This document shows positions 25,582 through 34,628 of a stretch of DNA of 64,000 bases, one piece after another (the stretch's first letter is position 1; each line of letters starts with the position of its first letter). Origin of the DNA: Terriglobia bacterium (GTDB taxonomy: Bacteria > Acidobacteriota > Terriglobia > Bryobacterales > Bryobacteraceae); contig JAIQFE010000004.1 in NCBI GenBank assembly GCA_020073445.1, positions 1-64,000 of the forward strand. The letters run 5' to 3'. The notes under the pieces are model-generated. The model made no database searches. It was not told the DNA's origin and worked only from the letters and a program-made list of their open reading frames with translations. A program made the position numbers and the translations under genes.

Positions 25582-26979
25582 TTGAACTCGCTGGCAAAAT
25601 ACATCACCGTCGCGTCCCTGGGATTAGTAGCGTCAGCAACCCTCCATGCCCAGCCGAATGCCGTAGTTTACGAAGGCGCCCGACTGATTCTCGGCGACGA
25701 AAGCCCGGCCATCGAGAGCGGAGCGTTCGTCGTCCAGAACGGTCGCGTTACCGCCGTTGGCCGGAAGGGATCGGTCAAACCGCCTTCCGGAGCTACCCAC
25801 ATCGATCTGACCGGCAAGACCGTTATGCCCGCCATGAACAACGTGCACATCCACATCGGGTATGAGGGGTACACCAGCTGGAGTGTCAATAATCACACCC
25901 CGGAAAATGTCCTGGACCACCTGGAACGCGAAGCGTTCTACGGCGTCGGCACTGCCATGAGCATGGGCGATCAGCCGGCCGATTTCGCGATCAAATTCCA
26001 ACAGGATCAGCTAGCGGGACACTTTCCGCCCGCCACACGATTCTTCTTCGCTGCAGGCTTGGCACCGCCTGGAGGCGGTCCCGATTCGCTCCTGATCACG
26101 GGAACAACGCCCTTGCAGGCCATCTACGAAGTTTCGTCGGGAGACGAGGCCCGCGCCGCCATCCGGAAGATCGCGGCCCTCAAGATCCAGCAGGTCAAGT
26201 TCTGGGTCGACAATCGGGACAACAGCCGCGGAGGCATGAAGAAGATGCCACCCGACGTCTACACTCCGCTCATTGAGGAGGCGCACAAGCACGGCATGCT
26301 GGTCCACGCGCACGCGACGAATCTACAAGACCAGAAGGGCGTGGTCCGAGCCGGAGTCGATGTGCTGGTACACACCGTCGCAAACGAGAAGATCGACGAC
26401 GAGCTGGTCGCACTTCTAAAGGAGAAAAAACCGTACTGGGCTCCCGTAATGGGTCTCGGCGATGTCGCTGAGATCTGCGAGGACGACGATCAGTTCGTGG
26501 AACAGGTGCTGCCGGATTCCGTGATCGCGGACGTTAAGGCGGGCAAGACATGGTTGCCGTCGACGCCCTGCTCAGCGCCGGTCAATGCCCAGCGCGAGGA
26601 AAACTTGAAGTCGAACTTCGGCCGGATGATGGCGGCCGGCGCTCGCATCGTGCTGAGCACGGACGCGGGAGTTTCCGCCAAATACTCATTTGGTTTCGCG
26701 GAACATCACGAGATCGCGAGATACGTGCAATTCGGAATGAGCCCTGCGCAGGCGATGGTGGTCGCGACGTCGCGACCCACGGAAGTGCTGCGGATCAAGG
26801 ATACGGGAACGCTCGCCAAGGGCAAACGCGCCGATTTCATGGTGCTCAACGCGAATCCCCTGGAGGACGTCCACAACACCCGCAAGATCGACAGCGTTTA
26901 CCTGAACGGCGTGAAGCTCGACCGGGCGGCACTGCAAGCGAAGTTCAAGAGAGCATCCGTTCCGCACGCGACACGATAA
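25582..26979 (+). CDS. Exported metal-dependent amidohydrolase
   Basis: A 465-residue member of the amidohydrolase superfamily with a signal peptide (MNSLAKYITVASLGLVASATLHAQ). Binuclear metal ligands are visible: H89 and H91 (VHIHI), K206 as the likely carboxylated Lys (QVKFWVD), H242/H244 (VHAHATN), H264 (VHTVAN) and D361 (STDAG). This fits the imidazolonepropionase/prolidase-like branch; substrates could be a cyclic amide, lactone or dipeptide. The start is a TTG at 25582, supported by GGAGG ten bases upstream and by the signal peptide beginning exactly there. A -10-like TATACT is at 25550-25555. Divergent from the ankyrin operon and convergent with the zinc-ribbon gene. Confidence 0.9.
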   Translation: MNSLAKYITVASLGLVASATLHAQPNAVVYEGARLILGDESPAIESGAFVVQNGRVTAVGRKGSVKPPSGATHIDLTGKTVMPAMNNVHIHIGYEGYTSWSVNNHTPENVLDHLEREAFYGVGTAMSMGDQPADFAIKFQQDQLAGHFPPATRFFFAAGLAPPGGGPDSLLITGTTPLQAIYEVSSGDEARAAIRKIAALKIQQVKFWVDNRDNSRGGMKKMPPDVYTPLIEEAHKHGMLVHAHATNLQDQKGVVRAGVDVLVHTVANEKIDDELVALLKEKKPYWAPVMGLGDVAEICEDDDQFVEQVLPDSVIADVKAGKTWLPSTPCSAPVNAQREENLKSNFGRMMAAGARIVLSTDAGVSAKYSFGFAEHHEIARYVQFGMSPAQAMVVATSRPTEVLRIKDTGTLAKGKRADFMVLNANPLEDVHNTRKIDSVYLNGVKLDRAALQAKFKRASVPHATR

Positions 26980-26993
26980 CAACGAGAAAGGTG

Positions 26994-27887
26994 CTACAAG
27001 CGCCCCGCGACGGCCCGCGCCAGCGCCGTGGTCTTCTCCCTGCCGGGAACGAACTGCTGAAAACCCAGCAAGAAGAATGTGTCGCCCTTGAGAACCATGA
27101 TGGAGTGCCCGGCGGGCAACACCATCGCCCGATCGCCGACGCCTTCCACCTGCTGGGTCCCGGTCAAGTCGCTGAAGTCGACCCCCGTAATACCCTTTAC
27201 ATTGGATTTAGCCGATTCGAGCTTCTCCCACTGCGACTTTCCGCCTTTGCGCCAGAGCTCGATGCTGAACGCGAAATCCGTGTCTTTGTTATCGCCGTTG
27301 GCATCGATCAGAGCACCCAGTGCACCGCCAATCAGTTTCTCGGCGCCCGCGGTCGCGTTCTTGTCGTCGCCCTTGCCGACCGCGTCGATTCCGGCTGCGA
27401 TTTCCGCTCGCTCTAAGCGTTTCCGCTCCTCGCCGTTAATCCAATAGCGGCACCATTCACTGCCATCTGGCCCGTCCTCGGTGAATTCCACGCGATCCAC
27501 GGCAACCCCGAGAATCCCGGCCGCTTCCCGCCCCTCCAGGAACTGGCAGCCGTTCCCTTTCGACGGCGAAAAAACCCGCGCGCTGGTTGTCGAGCCCGAT
27601 GAAAAACTATCCGAGGCTTCACCCGTGGCATACTCCCGCTTCAGTTCCGCGAGCTTCTGCTTGGCGCGATAACCGACATAGACCAACCCGCCCACGCCGA
27701 TAGCGCCCAGCAAGACCACCACGCCAACGACGATCAAAATGACTTTGGTGGCCGAGCTGCTCCCCGCCGAAGGCGACGGCGCACCTGCCGGCATCGGTGG
27801 CGGAGCTTGCCCACCCGTTGGCGCTCCGCAGGACGGACAGAAGCGGCCAGCTGCCGCGGTTCCACATTTCGAGCAAAAGCTTGCCAT
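26994..27887 (-). CDS. Zinc-ribbon membrane protein of unknown function
   Basis: A 297-residue protein. The N-terminus is a zinc ribbon (CSKCG-N7-CPSCG), followed by a Pro/Gly-rich linker, one transmembrane helix (about residues 48-72) and a large C-terminal domain likely outside the membrane. That domain contains 'FSPSKGNGCQFLEGREAAGILGVAVDRVEF' as separate blocks, 'GVGDRAMVLPAGHSIMVLKGD' and a final 'GREKTTALARAVAGRL'. The layout resembles regulators or sensors such as PrkC-associated proteins, but I do not recognise the family. It ends the HbpS operon, 15 bases after the small membrane protein. Confidence 0.8.
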   Translation of the reverse strand: MASFCSKCGTAAAGRFCPSCGAPTGGQAPPPMPAGAPSPSAGSSSATKVILIVVGVVVLLGAIGVGGLVYVGYRAKQKLAELKREYATGEASDSFSSGSTTSARVFSPSKGNGCQFLEGREAAGILGVAVDRVEFTEDGPDGSEWCRYWINGEERKRLERAEIAAGIDAVGKGDDKNATAGAEKLIGGALGALIDANGDNKDTDFAFSIELWRKGGKSQWEKLESAKSNVKGITGVDFSDLTGTQQVEGVGDRAMVLPAGHSIMVLKGDTFFLLGFQQFVPGREKTTALARAVAGRL

Positions 27888-27902
27888 GTTCCCTCCTTAG
27901 AG

Positions 27903-28106
27903 CTAACGCTCGATTTTGCGCGAGCGCCTGCGAAGCAGAGCGCCGTCATTCGCCGGCGAGGGATGCATGGGAGTCGGAGGACCACCGCCCCGAAAGCTGT
28001 CGGCGATCTCGTTGATGCCGTCGATCAGCGCATCCAGCATCCAACGCCGGAAGAATAACGTCGCCACGGCAACACAAATCACGAACCACACGCCAGTCGA
28101 AGTCAT
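27903..28106 (-). CDS. Small single-helix membrane protein
   Basis: A 67-residue protein with one hydrophobic helix (residues ~5-20) and a basic C-terminus, 'GGGPPTPMHPSPANDGALLRRRSRK'-like split by Pro. Its ATG overlaps the TGA of the HbpS-like gene (ATGA), which argues strongly for translation. The Pro/Gly/His segment is similar to tails I recall in other acidobacterial small proteins. It may anchor or partner the HbpS-like protein or the zinc-ribbon protein on either side. Confidence 0.6.
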   Translation of the reverse strand: MTSTGVWFVICVAVATLFFRRWMLDALIDGINEIADSFRGGGPPTPMHPSPANDGALLRRRSRKIER

Positions 28107-28591
28107 TTTAAAAGCTCCGCCACTTTCGCGACACCGGCTTTCGCGCAGGCATCGTCGTTTTCCTGATTCGCGCCGGAGCTGCCGACACCGCCGATGACGT
28201 CATTGCCCACCTGAATAGGAGCGCCGCCGCCCAGAGCCAGGATGTCAGGGAGTTCGCGCTGGGGCGCGTAGGCCGGATCGCTGGTGCGTTTCTGAAACTC
28301 GAGCGTGGTGGTGCGGAACATGCGAGCCGTGTAAGCCTTGCGCCGGGCCATCTCCACTTGCTGGGCTGTAGCCTCCTCATCGCGCAGGATCACCATCACC
28401 TGCCCTGCCCGGTCGACCACGGCTACCGCGGTGTTGAAGCCTTTCTGCTTGCACGCGGCGAGCGCTGCTTCGGCAATCGTCTTGGCCATGGGCAGCGAGA
28501 GATTGCGCTGGGTCACCAGACCTTGAGGGATCGCGAGACTCGGGGCGAACGTACCGAGCACAACAGAAAGAGCGATGAAGGATGCCCGCAT
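28103..28591 (-). CDS. HbpS/GlcG-like (DUF336) exported protein, second copy
   Basis: A 162-residue DUF336 protein with signal peptide (MRASFIALSVVLGTFAPSLA). Key blocks are 'TAVAVVDRAGQVMVILRD', 'EMARRKAYTARMFRTTT' and 'VIGGVGSSGANQENDDACA', where the usual 'GGVGVSGA' glycine loop is present. Haem or degraded-haem binding is the known property of relatives. The ATG at 28591 is preceded by AGGAG; a longer open frame lacks one. It leads an operon with the small membrane protein and the zinc-ribbon protein and is divergent from an MBL-fold gene, as the other HbpS copy is also near an MBL gene. Confidence 0.88.
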   Translation of the reverse strand: MRASFIALSVVLGTFAPSLAIPQGLVTQRNLSLPMAKTIAEAALAACKQKGFNTAVAVVDRAGQVMVILRDEEATAQQVEMARRKAYTARMFRTTTLEFQKRTSDPAYAPQRELPDILALGGGAPIQVGNDVIGGVGSSGANQENDDACAKAGVAKVAELLK

Positions 28592-28721
28592 CTTTATCTC
28601 CTGAGAGTACCCCCTGGCAGTCCTTTGTAGCATAACGGTCACCGCCTCGCGTTGGTCTCGCCCAGGTGAGACAATCTGGGGAGATTACTTCGGCCACGAA
28701 TAGGTGTATAGGAGCAAGACC

Positions 28722-29684
28722 ATGAAACCAGCAACGCAGTGTTCCCTTCTGGCAGTGGCTACAGTCGCGGTTTCCCTGAGCGCCTGGGCGCAAGGAATCG
28801 ACTACGCCAAGATCGAAATCCTGACGGAGAAGGTCGCGCCGAACTTGTACATGCTCTCCGGCTCGGCGGGTGCCGATCCGGGGCACGAGGATGCAGCCGG
28901 CGGCAGGATCGGCGTGCTGGCAGGCGCGGACGGCATCTTCATGGTGGATTCCCAGTACGCGCAGATCACCGACAAGGTGGTAGCGGCGATCCGGAAGATC
29001 AGCCCCGAGCCGATTCGTTTCCTGGTCAACACACACGTCCATCCCGACCACACCGCCGGCAATGCCAACATCGTCAAATTGGGCGCGCTGTTATTCGCAC
29101 GGGAAGAGCTGCGCGAGGAATTGTCGCGTCCACCGGCGCGAGCTGGCAACGCTGCTCCCGCGGGAGATCCGGCGCGGCTTCCGGTGGTGACCTACGGGTT
29201 GGGCGACCCGGTGAAACTTCGCCTGAACGGCGAAATCGTCGATCTGATTCCGGTTCGCGCAGCGCACACCGGCGGCGACACCATGATCCGGTTCGAAAAT
29301 GCGGACGTGATCATGATCGGCGACTTCTATCGGAATTACGGGTATCCCTTCATCGACACCAATAACGGCGGCACGTTGAAGGGTGCGCTCGAAGCGCTCG
29401 ATCTCACGATGAAGATGGCCGGTCCGAACACGAAGCTCATTCCCGGCCATGGCACCAACATCAACCGCGCGGATATCATTCCTTACCGCGACATGATCCT
29501 GGGCGTACAGGCGAAGGTGCAGCAGATGATCAACGAGGGTAAGAGCGAGAAGGAAGTTCTGGCCGCGAAGGTGACGGCTCCCTATGACGCCAAGGTTCCC
29601 GGGGGACTGCTGCCGGCGGGCGCGGGGACGAGCGCCGACCGGTTCGTCAGCATGGTGTATTCGCAGTTGAAGGGCGGCAAGTAA
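28722..29684 (+). CDS. Secreted MBL-fold metallohydrolase
   Basis: A 320-residue exported protein (signal peptide ends near SAWAQ). The metal-binding signature is NTHVHPDHTAG, with further ligands in RAAHTGGD (His), IGDFY (Asp) and IPGHG (His), giving a full binuclear site. Unlike the 6214-7068 enzyme it has a bridging Asp after the third ligand, as in glyoxalase II or quinoprotein relay/SoxH-like proteins. This group is often encoded with quinoprotein and cytochrome genes. The ATG at 28722 follows GGAGC. The c-type cytochrome gene begins nine bases downstream, so they form an operon with the RnfD-like gene. Confidence 0.9.
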   Translation: MKPATQCSLLAVATVAVSLSAWAQGIDYAKIEILTEKVAPNLYMLSGSAGADPGHEDAAGGRIGVLAGADGIFMVDSQYAQITDKVVAAIRKISPEPIRFLVNTHVHPDHTAGNANIVKLGALLFAREELREELSRPPARAGNAAPAGDPARLPVVTYGLGDPVKLRLNGEIVDLIPVRAAHTGGDTMIRFENADVIMIGDFYRNYGYPFIDTNNGGTLKGALEALDLTMKMAGPNTKLIPGHGTNINRADIIPYRDMILGVQAKVQQMINEGKSEKEVLAAKVTAPYDAKVPGGLLPAGAGTSADRFVSMVYSQLKGGK

Positions 29685-29693
29685 GTTCGTCGA

Positions 29694-30815
29694 GTGGCAG
29701 CAAGCGTCCTAGCAATTCTGATTCTCCTGTCTTGCACGGCCTTTGCCGGCGATCCGATCACGCGCCTGAGCCAGCGTCTGAGCTCCGGCGATATCAAGCT
29801 CGAATTCCAACTGGGCGGGCTCGGTTATCTGCCGAGTCTGCTGCAGCAACTCGACGTTCCCGTGGATTCTCAGGTACTCGTCTTCGCCAAGAACAGCTTT
29901 CAAGCTGCGAAGATCTCGCCACGAACGCCGCGCGCGCTGTACTTCAACGACGACGTTTCGGTCGGCTTCGTCCCAGGCGGTGAGTATCTGGAGATCGCCG
30001 CGCTCGATCCCATCAAGGGCGTAGTGATGTACACGCTGTCCACTGCCCAATCCACCAAGCCGCGCTTTGTGCCCCGCGATGTTGAGTGCGCAGGTTGCCA
30101 TGGCTATTCGGGCGACGTTACGCTCACCGTCACTTCCGTCTTCCCCAAGCCCGATGGCGATCCTTTCCTCCCCGTCACCGGATCGCAGCCGCTCACCATC
30201 GATCACCGCACTCCTCTCTCGCAACGCTGGGGAGGCTGGTACGTCAACGGAACTCCTGGCCCCCAGCATCACATGGGCAACGCTGTCGCGCTGGATCCGA
30301 AGCATCCGCTGGAACTGACGCGCGTGGCCGGAAAAGCTGACGTCACGCGCTACCTCGCCCCTACCAGCGATATCGTGGCCTTAATGACGCTGGAGCATCA
30401 AACGCACATGATCAACCTGATCACGCGCGTCAGCCGCATCTATCGCGCCAATCGCAAGGATTCTGCCGCGATCGACGAGCTGGCCACTTACATGTTGTTC
30501 GCGGACGAGGCCCCGCTCACGGAGCCCATCCACGGTATCTCGACGTTCACCGAGAGTTTTGCCCGTCGCGGTCCGCGCGATTCCCGTGGGCGCTCGCTGC
30601 GCGACTTCGATCTCAAAACCCGAATGTTCCGCTATCCGCTTTCCTACATGATCTATAGTGAGAGCTTCGACGCCATGCCCGTTGCCGCTCGCGATCTCAC
30701 CTACCGGCGCCTCTACGATGCCCTTTCCAGCAAGCGCAACGGGGAAGACCGCCGGGCTGTTCTCGAAATCCTTCGCGAGACCAAGACCAATCTCCCGGCG
30801 TACTGGCGGCACTAG
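29694..30815 (+). CDS. Exported mono-haem cytochrome-like protein
   Basis: A 373-residue protein with a signal peptide at the very start (ASVLAILILLSCTAFAGD) and one CAGCH haem c site near residue 133. The flanking text 'RFVPRDVECAGCHGYSGDVTLTV' resembles secreted cytochromes of uncharacterised soil bacteria. The C-terminal two thirds are helical and His-rich ('DIVALMTLEHQTHMINLITRV' region), possibly giving a distal ligand. A GTG start at 29694 without a strong ribosome site is likely coupled to the upstream MBL gene. Its stop TAG overlaps the GTG of the RnfD-like gene by one base. Role in electron transfer inferred only. Confidence 0.72.
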   Translation: MAASVLAILILLSCTAFAGDPITRLSQRLSSGDIKLEFQLGGLGYLPSLLQQLDVPVDSQVLVFAKNSFQAAKISPRTPRALYFNDDVSVGFVPGGEYLEIAALDPIKGVVMYTLSTAQSTKPRFVPRDVECAGCHGYSGDVTLTVTSVFPKPDGDPFLPVTGSQPLTIDHRTPLSQRWGGWYVNGTPGPQHHMGNAVALDPKHPLELTRVAGKADVTRYLAPTSDIVALMTLEHQTHMINLITRVSRIYRANRKDSAAIDELATYMLFADEAPLTEPIHGISTFTESFARRGPRDSRGRSLRDFDLKTRMFRYPLSYMIYSESFDAMPVAARDLTYRRLYDALSSKRNGEDRRAVLEILRETKTNLPAYWRH

Positions 30816-32380
30816 TGGGACAAGCAAACAACAAAACGGTGCTGCTGCCGCTGGCGTTCGCGCTCGGCCTCGCGGGTCTGGCATTCCTGCCTGCAGTTCA
30901 CGGGAATCCGAAGACGTTTGCGGCGTTTCTGGGCGTTTCGGCCGCTCTGTCTGCGTGGGACGCGCTGCTGTTTGTATCTACCAGGCGCGGCGGGCGAACG
31001 CTCTCCGTGGATGTGGCCCTCAAGAAGCAGCACTACTTGCAAGCTTGCGTCCAAGGCTCGCTGATGGCGTACTGGGGCTATTACTGGCCTCCGGTTTACG
31101 CCTTTGCACCCTTCATCCTGGCCCAGCTGGTTTTCGCGTACGCGTTCGACATGCTGCTGGTCTGGTCGCGGCGCGACGTTTACACGCTCGGGTTCGCCCC
31201 ATTTCCGGTAGTCGTCAGCATCAATCTATTCCTGTGGTTCAAGCCGGACTGGTTCTATCTGCAGTTCCTGATCGTGGCGCTCGGATTGGCCGCGAAAGAG
31301 TTGATTCGTTGGAACAGGGACGGACGGCGCACGCACATCTTTAATCCGTCGTCCTTTCCACTGGCGGTGGTCTCCGTGTTCCTGCTCGCCGCGGGCAAGA
31401 GCGATATCACCTGGGGCCAGAGCATAGCGACGACGCAGTTCTATCCGCCAAACATGTACCTGGTGCTGTTTCTGCTCGGCATGCCGGGACAGTTTCTCTT
31501 CGGCGTAACCACGATGACCATGTCGGCCGTGGTGTCGACCTACGTGTTCGGCCGCCTTTACTTCGCGGCGACGGGCATCTACTTTTTCTACGATTCTTAC
31601 ATTCCGATTTCGGTTTTCCTGGGAATGCACTTGCTGTTTAACGATCCTGCTACATCGCCACGCACGGAGTTGGGGCGGATTATTTACGGATCGCTCTACG
31701 GACTGAGCGCTGTCTGGTTGTACCAGTTGCTGGGTAGCGCGGGGATGCCGACGTTCTACGACAAGCTGTTGCAAGTGCCGCTTCTGAATCTGTCGGCCAA
31801 GTGGATCGATCGCGTTGCGGGCCAGTGGTTCACGCTCGGACGCTCGCTAACCGCGCGGCAGCGCAACCTGGCGTACATGTCGATCTGGGCGGTCATATTC
31901 GCGGGCATGAGCGCGACGCAAGGCGTCGGCGACAGTCATCCCGGCCAATGGCTGCCGTTCTGGCGGCAAGCCTGCGAGGATGGCCGCGCGTATGCCTGTC
32001 CCTACCTGGCCGATTTGGAGACGAGCTTCTGCGATCGAGGATCGGGCTGGGCGTGCAACGAAGCCGGGCTGCTGCACATCGCACTCTCGCGGTCGGGCGA
32101 GGATCTTCGCCGGGCCGATCCCGCGGGCGCGGCGGTGCCCTTGCGGCGCGGGTGTGAACTCGGGTTCGCCACGGCTTGTCAGAATTTGAATACGCTGACC
32201 AGCGGCACGGGAAGTTTTGCGAGGGCGCAGCCGACCATCGAGGACTTGCCCATCATCTTGCGAGGAAGCAAGGGCGAGATCCGCGAACGGGATCCGTCGG
32301 CGCTGTACGCGCTCGCTTGTCATGAAGGGTGGCCCGACACCTGTGGCCGCTCACCGTTGACGGCGAATAGCCTCCCGTAG
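30815..32380 (+). CDS. RnfD/NqrB-like membrane protein with Cys-rich Sel1-like tail
   Basis: A 521-residue protein. The first ~350 residues hold about ten membrane helices with 'HIFNPSSFPLAVVS', the motif of RnfD/NqrB-type subunits where FMN is attached to a nearby Thr in true family members. The C-terminal ~140 residues leave the membrane and contain repeated paired cysteines (ACEDGRAYACPYL, CDRGSGWACNEAG, CELGFATACQNL), as in Cys-rich Sel1-like proteins held by disulfides. No other Rnf genes are near. The start GTG overlaps the stop of the cytochrome gene. It may pass electrons between membrane and periplasm. The last 30 bases overlap the convergent spermidine synthase gene. Confidence 0.75.
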   Translation: MGQANNKTVLLPLAFALGLAGLAFLPAVHGNPKTFAAFLGVSAALSAWDALLFVSTRRGGRTLSVDVALKKQHYLQACVQGSLMAYWGYYWPPVYAFAPFILAQLVFAYAFDMLLVWSRRDVYTLGFAPFPVVVSINLFLWFKPDWFYLQFLIVALGLAAKELIRWNRDGRRTHIFNPSSFPLAVVSVFLLAAGKSDITWGQSIATTQFYPPNMYLVLFLLGMPGQFLFGVTTMTMSAVVSTYVFGRLYFAATGIYFFYDSYIPISVFLGMHLLFNDPATSPRTELGRIIYGSLYGLSAVWLYQLLGSAGMPTFYDKLLQVPLLNLSAKWIDRVAGQWFTLGRSLTARQRNLAYMSIWAVIFAGMSATQGVGDSHPGQWLPFWRQACEDGRAYACPYLADLETSFCDRGSGWACNEAGLLHIALSRSGEDLRRADPAGAAVPLRRGCELGFATACQNLNTLTSGTGSFARAQPTIEDLPIILRGSKGEIRERDPSALYALACHEGWPDTCGRSPLTANSLP

Positions 32381-34621
32381 CGAGTCGACACGGCCTTCGG
32401 CGCTGAAGAAGAGGTCTTCAGGAAAGCGCCTGTAGGCCAGCATGCCGGCGTAGATGGCCGCGCTGTCATCGGTGTTCAGCCCGATGCCGGCCAGGTACTG
32501 CATCCGCAGGTTCCGGTCGCGATTGATGGCGGCTCCTTGCAACCATGATTTGAGATCGCTTGCCCGGCCTGCGTAGGTCGCGAACAGATCCACCGGCGAA
32601 TTCATGCCGACCTCGGCGAGAGATTGCGGCAACTTACTGGAGTCATCGCGATAGCCGACGCGCTGTTCCATCGCGTCGAGATCGATTCGCAGCGGTTCGA
32701 CCTGGCCGAGCAACACCATGTCGTGACCCTGGCCCTGATACGGGTTGCCCCAGATGGTGCCGTTCGGAAACACTTCGAAGAAGGTGGCGACGGAGCTCTT
32801 GACCGCATCCTGGTTGGTCTCGAAGAGCTGAATGTACATGGTGACGACGCCGCCGGGATTGAGGTGCTGCTTCATCGCTTCCAGGAATTCCTTGGTGTAC
32901 AGGTTGGCCGCGCCCTTCACCCACGGGTCCAGTGGATCGACCGTAATCCCATCGAAATGTTCCTTGGTGGTCAGAACGTAGTGGCGTCCGTCGTCGATGC
33001 GCAGCTCGACTTTAGGGTTATGGAGGACATCGAAATTCGGCTCGCTGAAGTATTGCGAGGCGGCTTGCGGGACTAAGGGTTCGATTTCCGCGATGGTCTC
33101 GTGCTGCACTCTCGGGTCGATGGAGACCGCGCCCGCCGTGATCCCCGCGCCGCAGCCGATGACCAGGACGGAGCGAGGATCGGCCGCTGTCAGAGTGGTG
33201 AGATGCCCCAGCATCCGCTGGAGACGCATGTCGCGGGCAACGTTCGAAGCCTGGATCTTGCCGGCGACGTGAAAGGTCAAGGTCCCGTTTGGAAACTTCG
33301 CGACGGCGACCGATGAGTTGATGCCTTCGCCTGCGTAGACGATTTCACCCTTGCCGACCCAGGTAGCAGCGTAGCGGCCGTAAGCAATCAGCAGTTTCGA
33401 AATAGGTGGAACGGTATAAATCAAGAGCGCAACGGGCGCAATGACGAACCATCTCCGAGGCAGAAGCAACAAGCTGGAGATAACCGACATGGCAATGAGC
33501 ACCTGCTCCGTGCGCGACGATCCTACCCATGCGACCAGGAGGAGGCTCGCGCCAAGTGCGCCGATGATGGCTCCGATCGTGTTGGCTGCGTAGATTCGAG
33601 CGAATAGCCTGGAAGGATCCTGCCCTGCCGTATCTTGTTTGGACGCCGCGGCCGCCGCGAGCGCCAAAGGGAAGCTCGCGCCCCACAGAAGGGTCGGCGG
33701 TAAAAGGGCCCAGATGGCGCGGGCAAGGTCGAGCTCGAAGTTGAACCAGACGTTCGAGGATATCGATGGGTCGATCGGCCAGTAGGGGAGCGATGCGGAA
33801 ATGCTGTACGCGGTCCACGCGATCGCGACGGCGGCGAGCAACTGGCACCAGCCCAATGCGAGTCGTGGCTGCGCGAGACTTCGGCACAACAGTGACCCGA
33901 TGCCACTGCCGATTCCAAGACCAGTGAGAAAGACCGCCAGGATGATCGCAAAGGTATAAACCGAAGCACCGAAAAGCAAGCTGAGCGTGCGCGTCCAGAT
34001 GGCTTCCGCACCCAAGGCGCAGAGTCCTGAGAGCGCGATGGCGATGTAGATGGTCGAAGAAGAGCCCCCGCCCTCACGGGCGCGGCTGAAACGGCCGGGG
34101 CTGGGATCGGCGCTCGGCGTCCAGTAGGCAAGTGCGAATGCTAACGCTGCAACCGCCACGTTGATCGCAACGGCAACGTAGGTCGCGGTGGCCACATCGT
34201 ACACGCGCAACAAATAGAATCCGGAAAGGAGACAGCCGAACACTCCTCCGGCGATGTTCGCAGCATAAAGCAGTCCCATTCCTGAAGCTTCTTCGTGGCG
34301 AGACAGGACGGGCAGCGTCGCGCCCATCAGAAGCGTCGGCGGCAGAAGACACGCAGCGGCCGAGTAGGGGCCGCCCACGAAGGGCATCAGGAACAACACC
34401 AGGATTCCGCAAGTGGCGATACCGAGTTCGATTGCGTACAGGGGAAAGCGTCGCAGGATCAGACTGCCGAGACACATTCCTCCCATAAAGGTGGCGAGGA
34501 GGATGCCGAGCGAAACGGCGGTGGAGCCGATGACCAACTCCAGCAGTTGGAACCAGACGATTTCATAAATGAGCGCCGCCGCGCCGCTGCCGAACGCAAG
34601 CAGAACACCCATCCTACGCAA
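32351..34621 (-). CDS. Fused membrane/spermidine-synthase-like protein
   Basis: A 756-residue protein. The N-terminal ~430 residues hold about a dozen membrane helices of the MFS-like type found fused to polyamine synthases ('FLSGFYLLRVYD' region and 'GALGASLLLVAW'). The C-terminal domain is spermidine-synthase-like with the nucleotide-binding loop 'VLVIGCGAGITAGAVS', 'DGRHYVLTT' and 'FDGITVDPLDPW'. Fused proteins of this kind are widespread, but polyamine synthesis is seldom proven. The start is taken at a TTG at 34621 (8 bases after the upstream stop); an ATG three codons on is equally possible. It is downstream of the LVIVD protein on the same strand. Confidence 0.88.
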   Translation of the reverse strand: MRRMGVLLAFGSGAAALIYEIVWFQLLELVIGSTAVSLGILLATFMGGMCLGSLILRRFPLYAIELGIATCGILVLFLMPFVGGPYSAAACLLPPTLLMGATLPVLSRHEEASGMGLLYAANIAGGVFGCLLSGFYLLRVYDVATATYVAVAINVAVAALAFALAYWTPSADPSPGRFSRAREGGGSSSTIYIAIALSGLCALGAEAIWTRTLSLLFGASVYTFAIILAVFLTGLGIGSGIGSLLCRSLAQPRLALGWCQLLAAVAIAWTAYSISASLPYWPIDPSISSNVWFNFELDLARAIWALLPPTLLWGASFPLALAAAAASKQDTAGQDPSRLFARIYAANTIGAIIGALGASLLLVAWVGSSRTEQVLIAMSVISSLLLLPRRWFVIAPVALLIYTVPPISKLLIAYGRYAATWVGKGEIVYAGEGINSSVAVAKFPNGTLTFHVAGKIQASNVARDMRLQRMLGHLTTLTAADPRSVLVIGCGAGITAGAVSIDPRVQHETIAEIEPLVPQAASQYFSEPNFDVLHNPKVELRIDDGRHYVLTTKEHFDGITVDPLDPWVKGAANLYTKEFLEAMKQHLNPGGVVTMYIQLFETNQDAVKSSVATFFEVFPNGTIWGNPYQGQGHDMVLLGQVEPLRIDLDAMEQRVGYRDDSSKLPQSLAEVGMNSPVDLFATYAGRASDLKSWLQGAAINRDRNLRMQYLAGIGLNTDDSAAIYAGMLAYRRFPEDLFFSAEGRVDSLREAIRRQR

Positions 34622-34628
34622 ATGTAGC

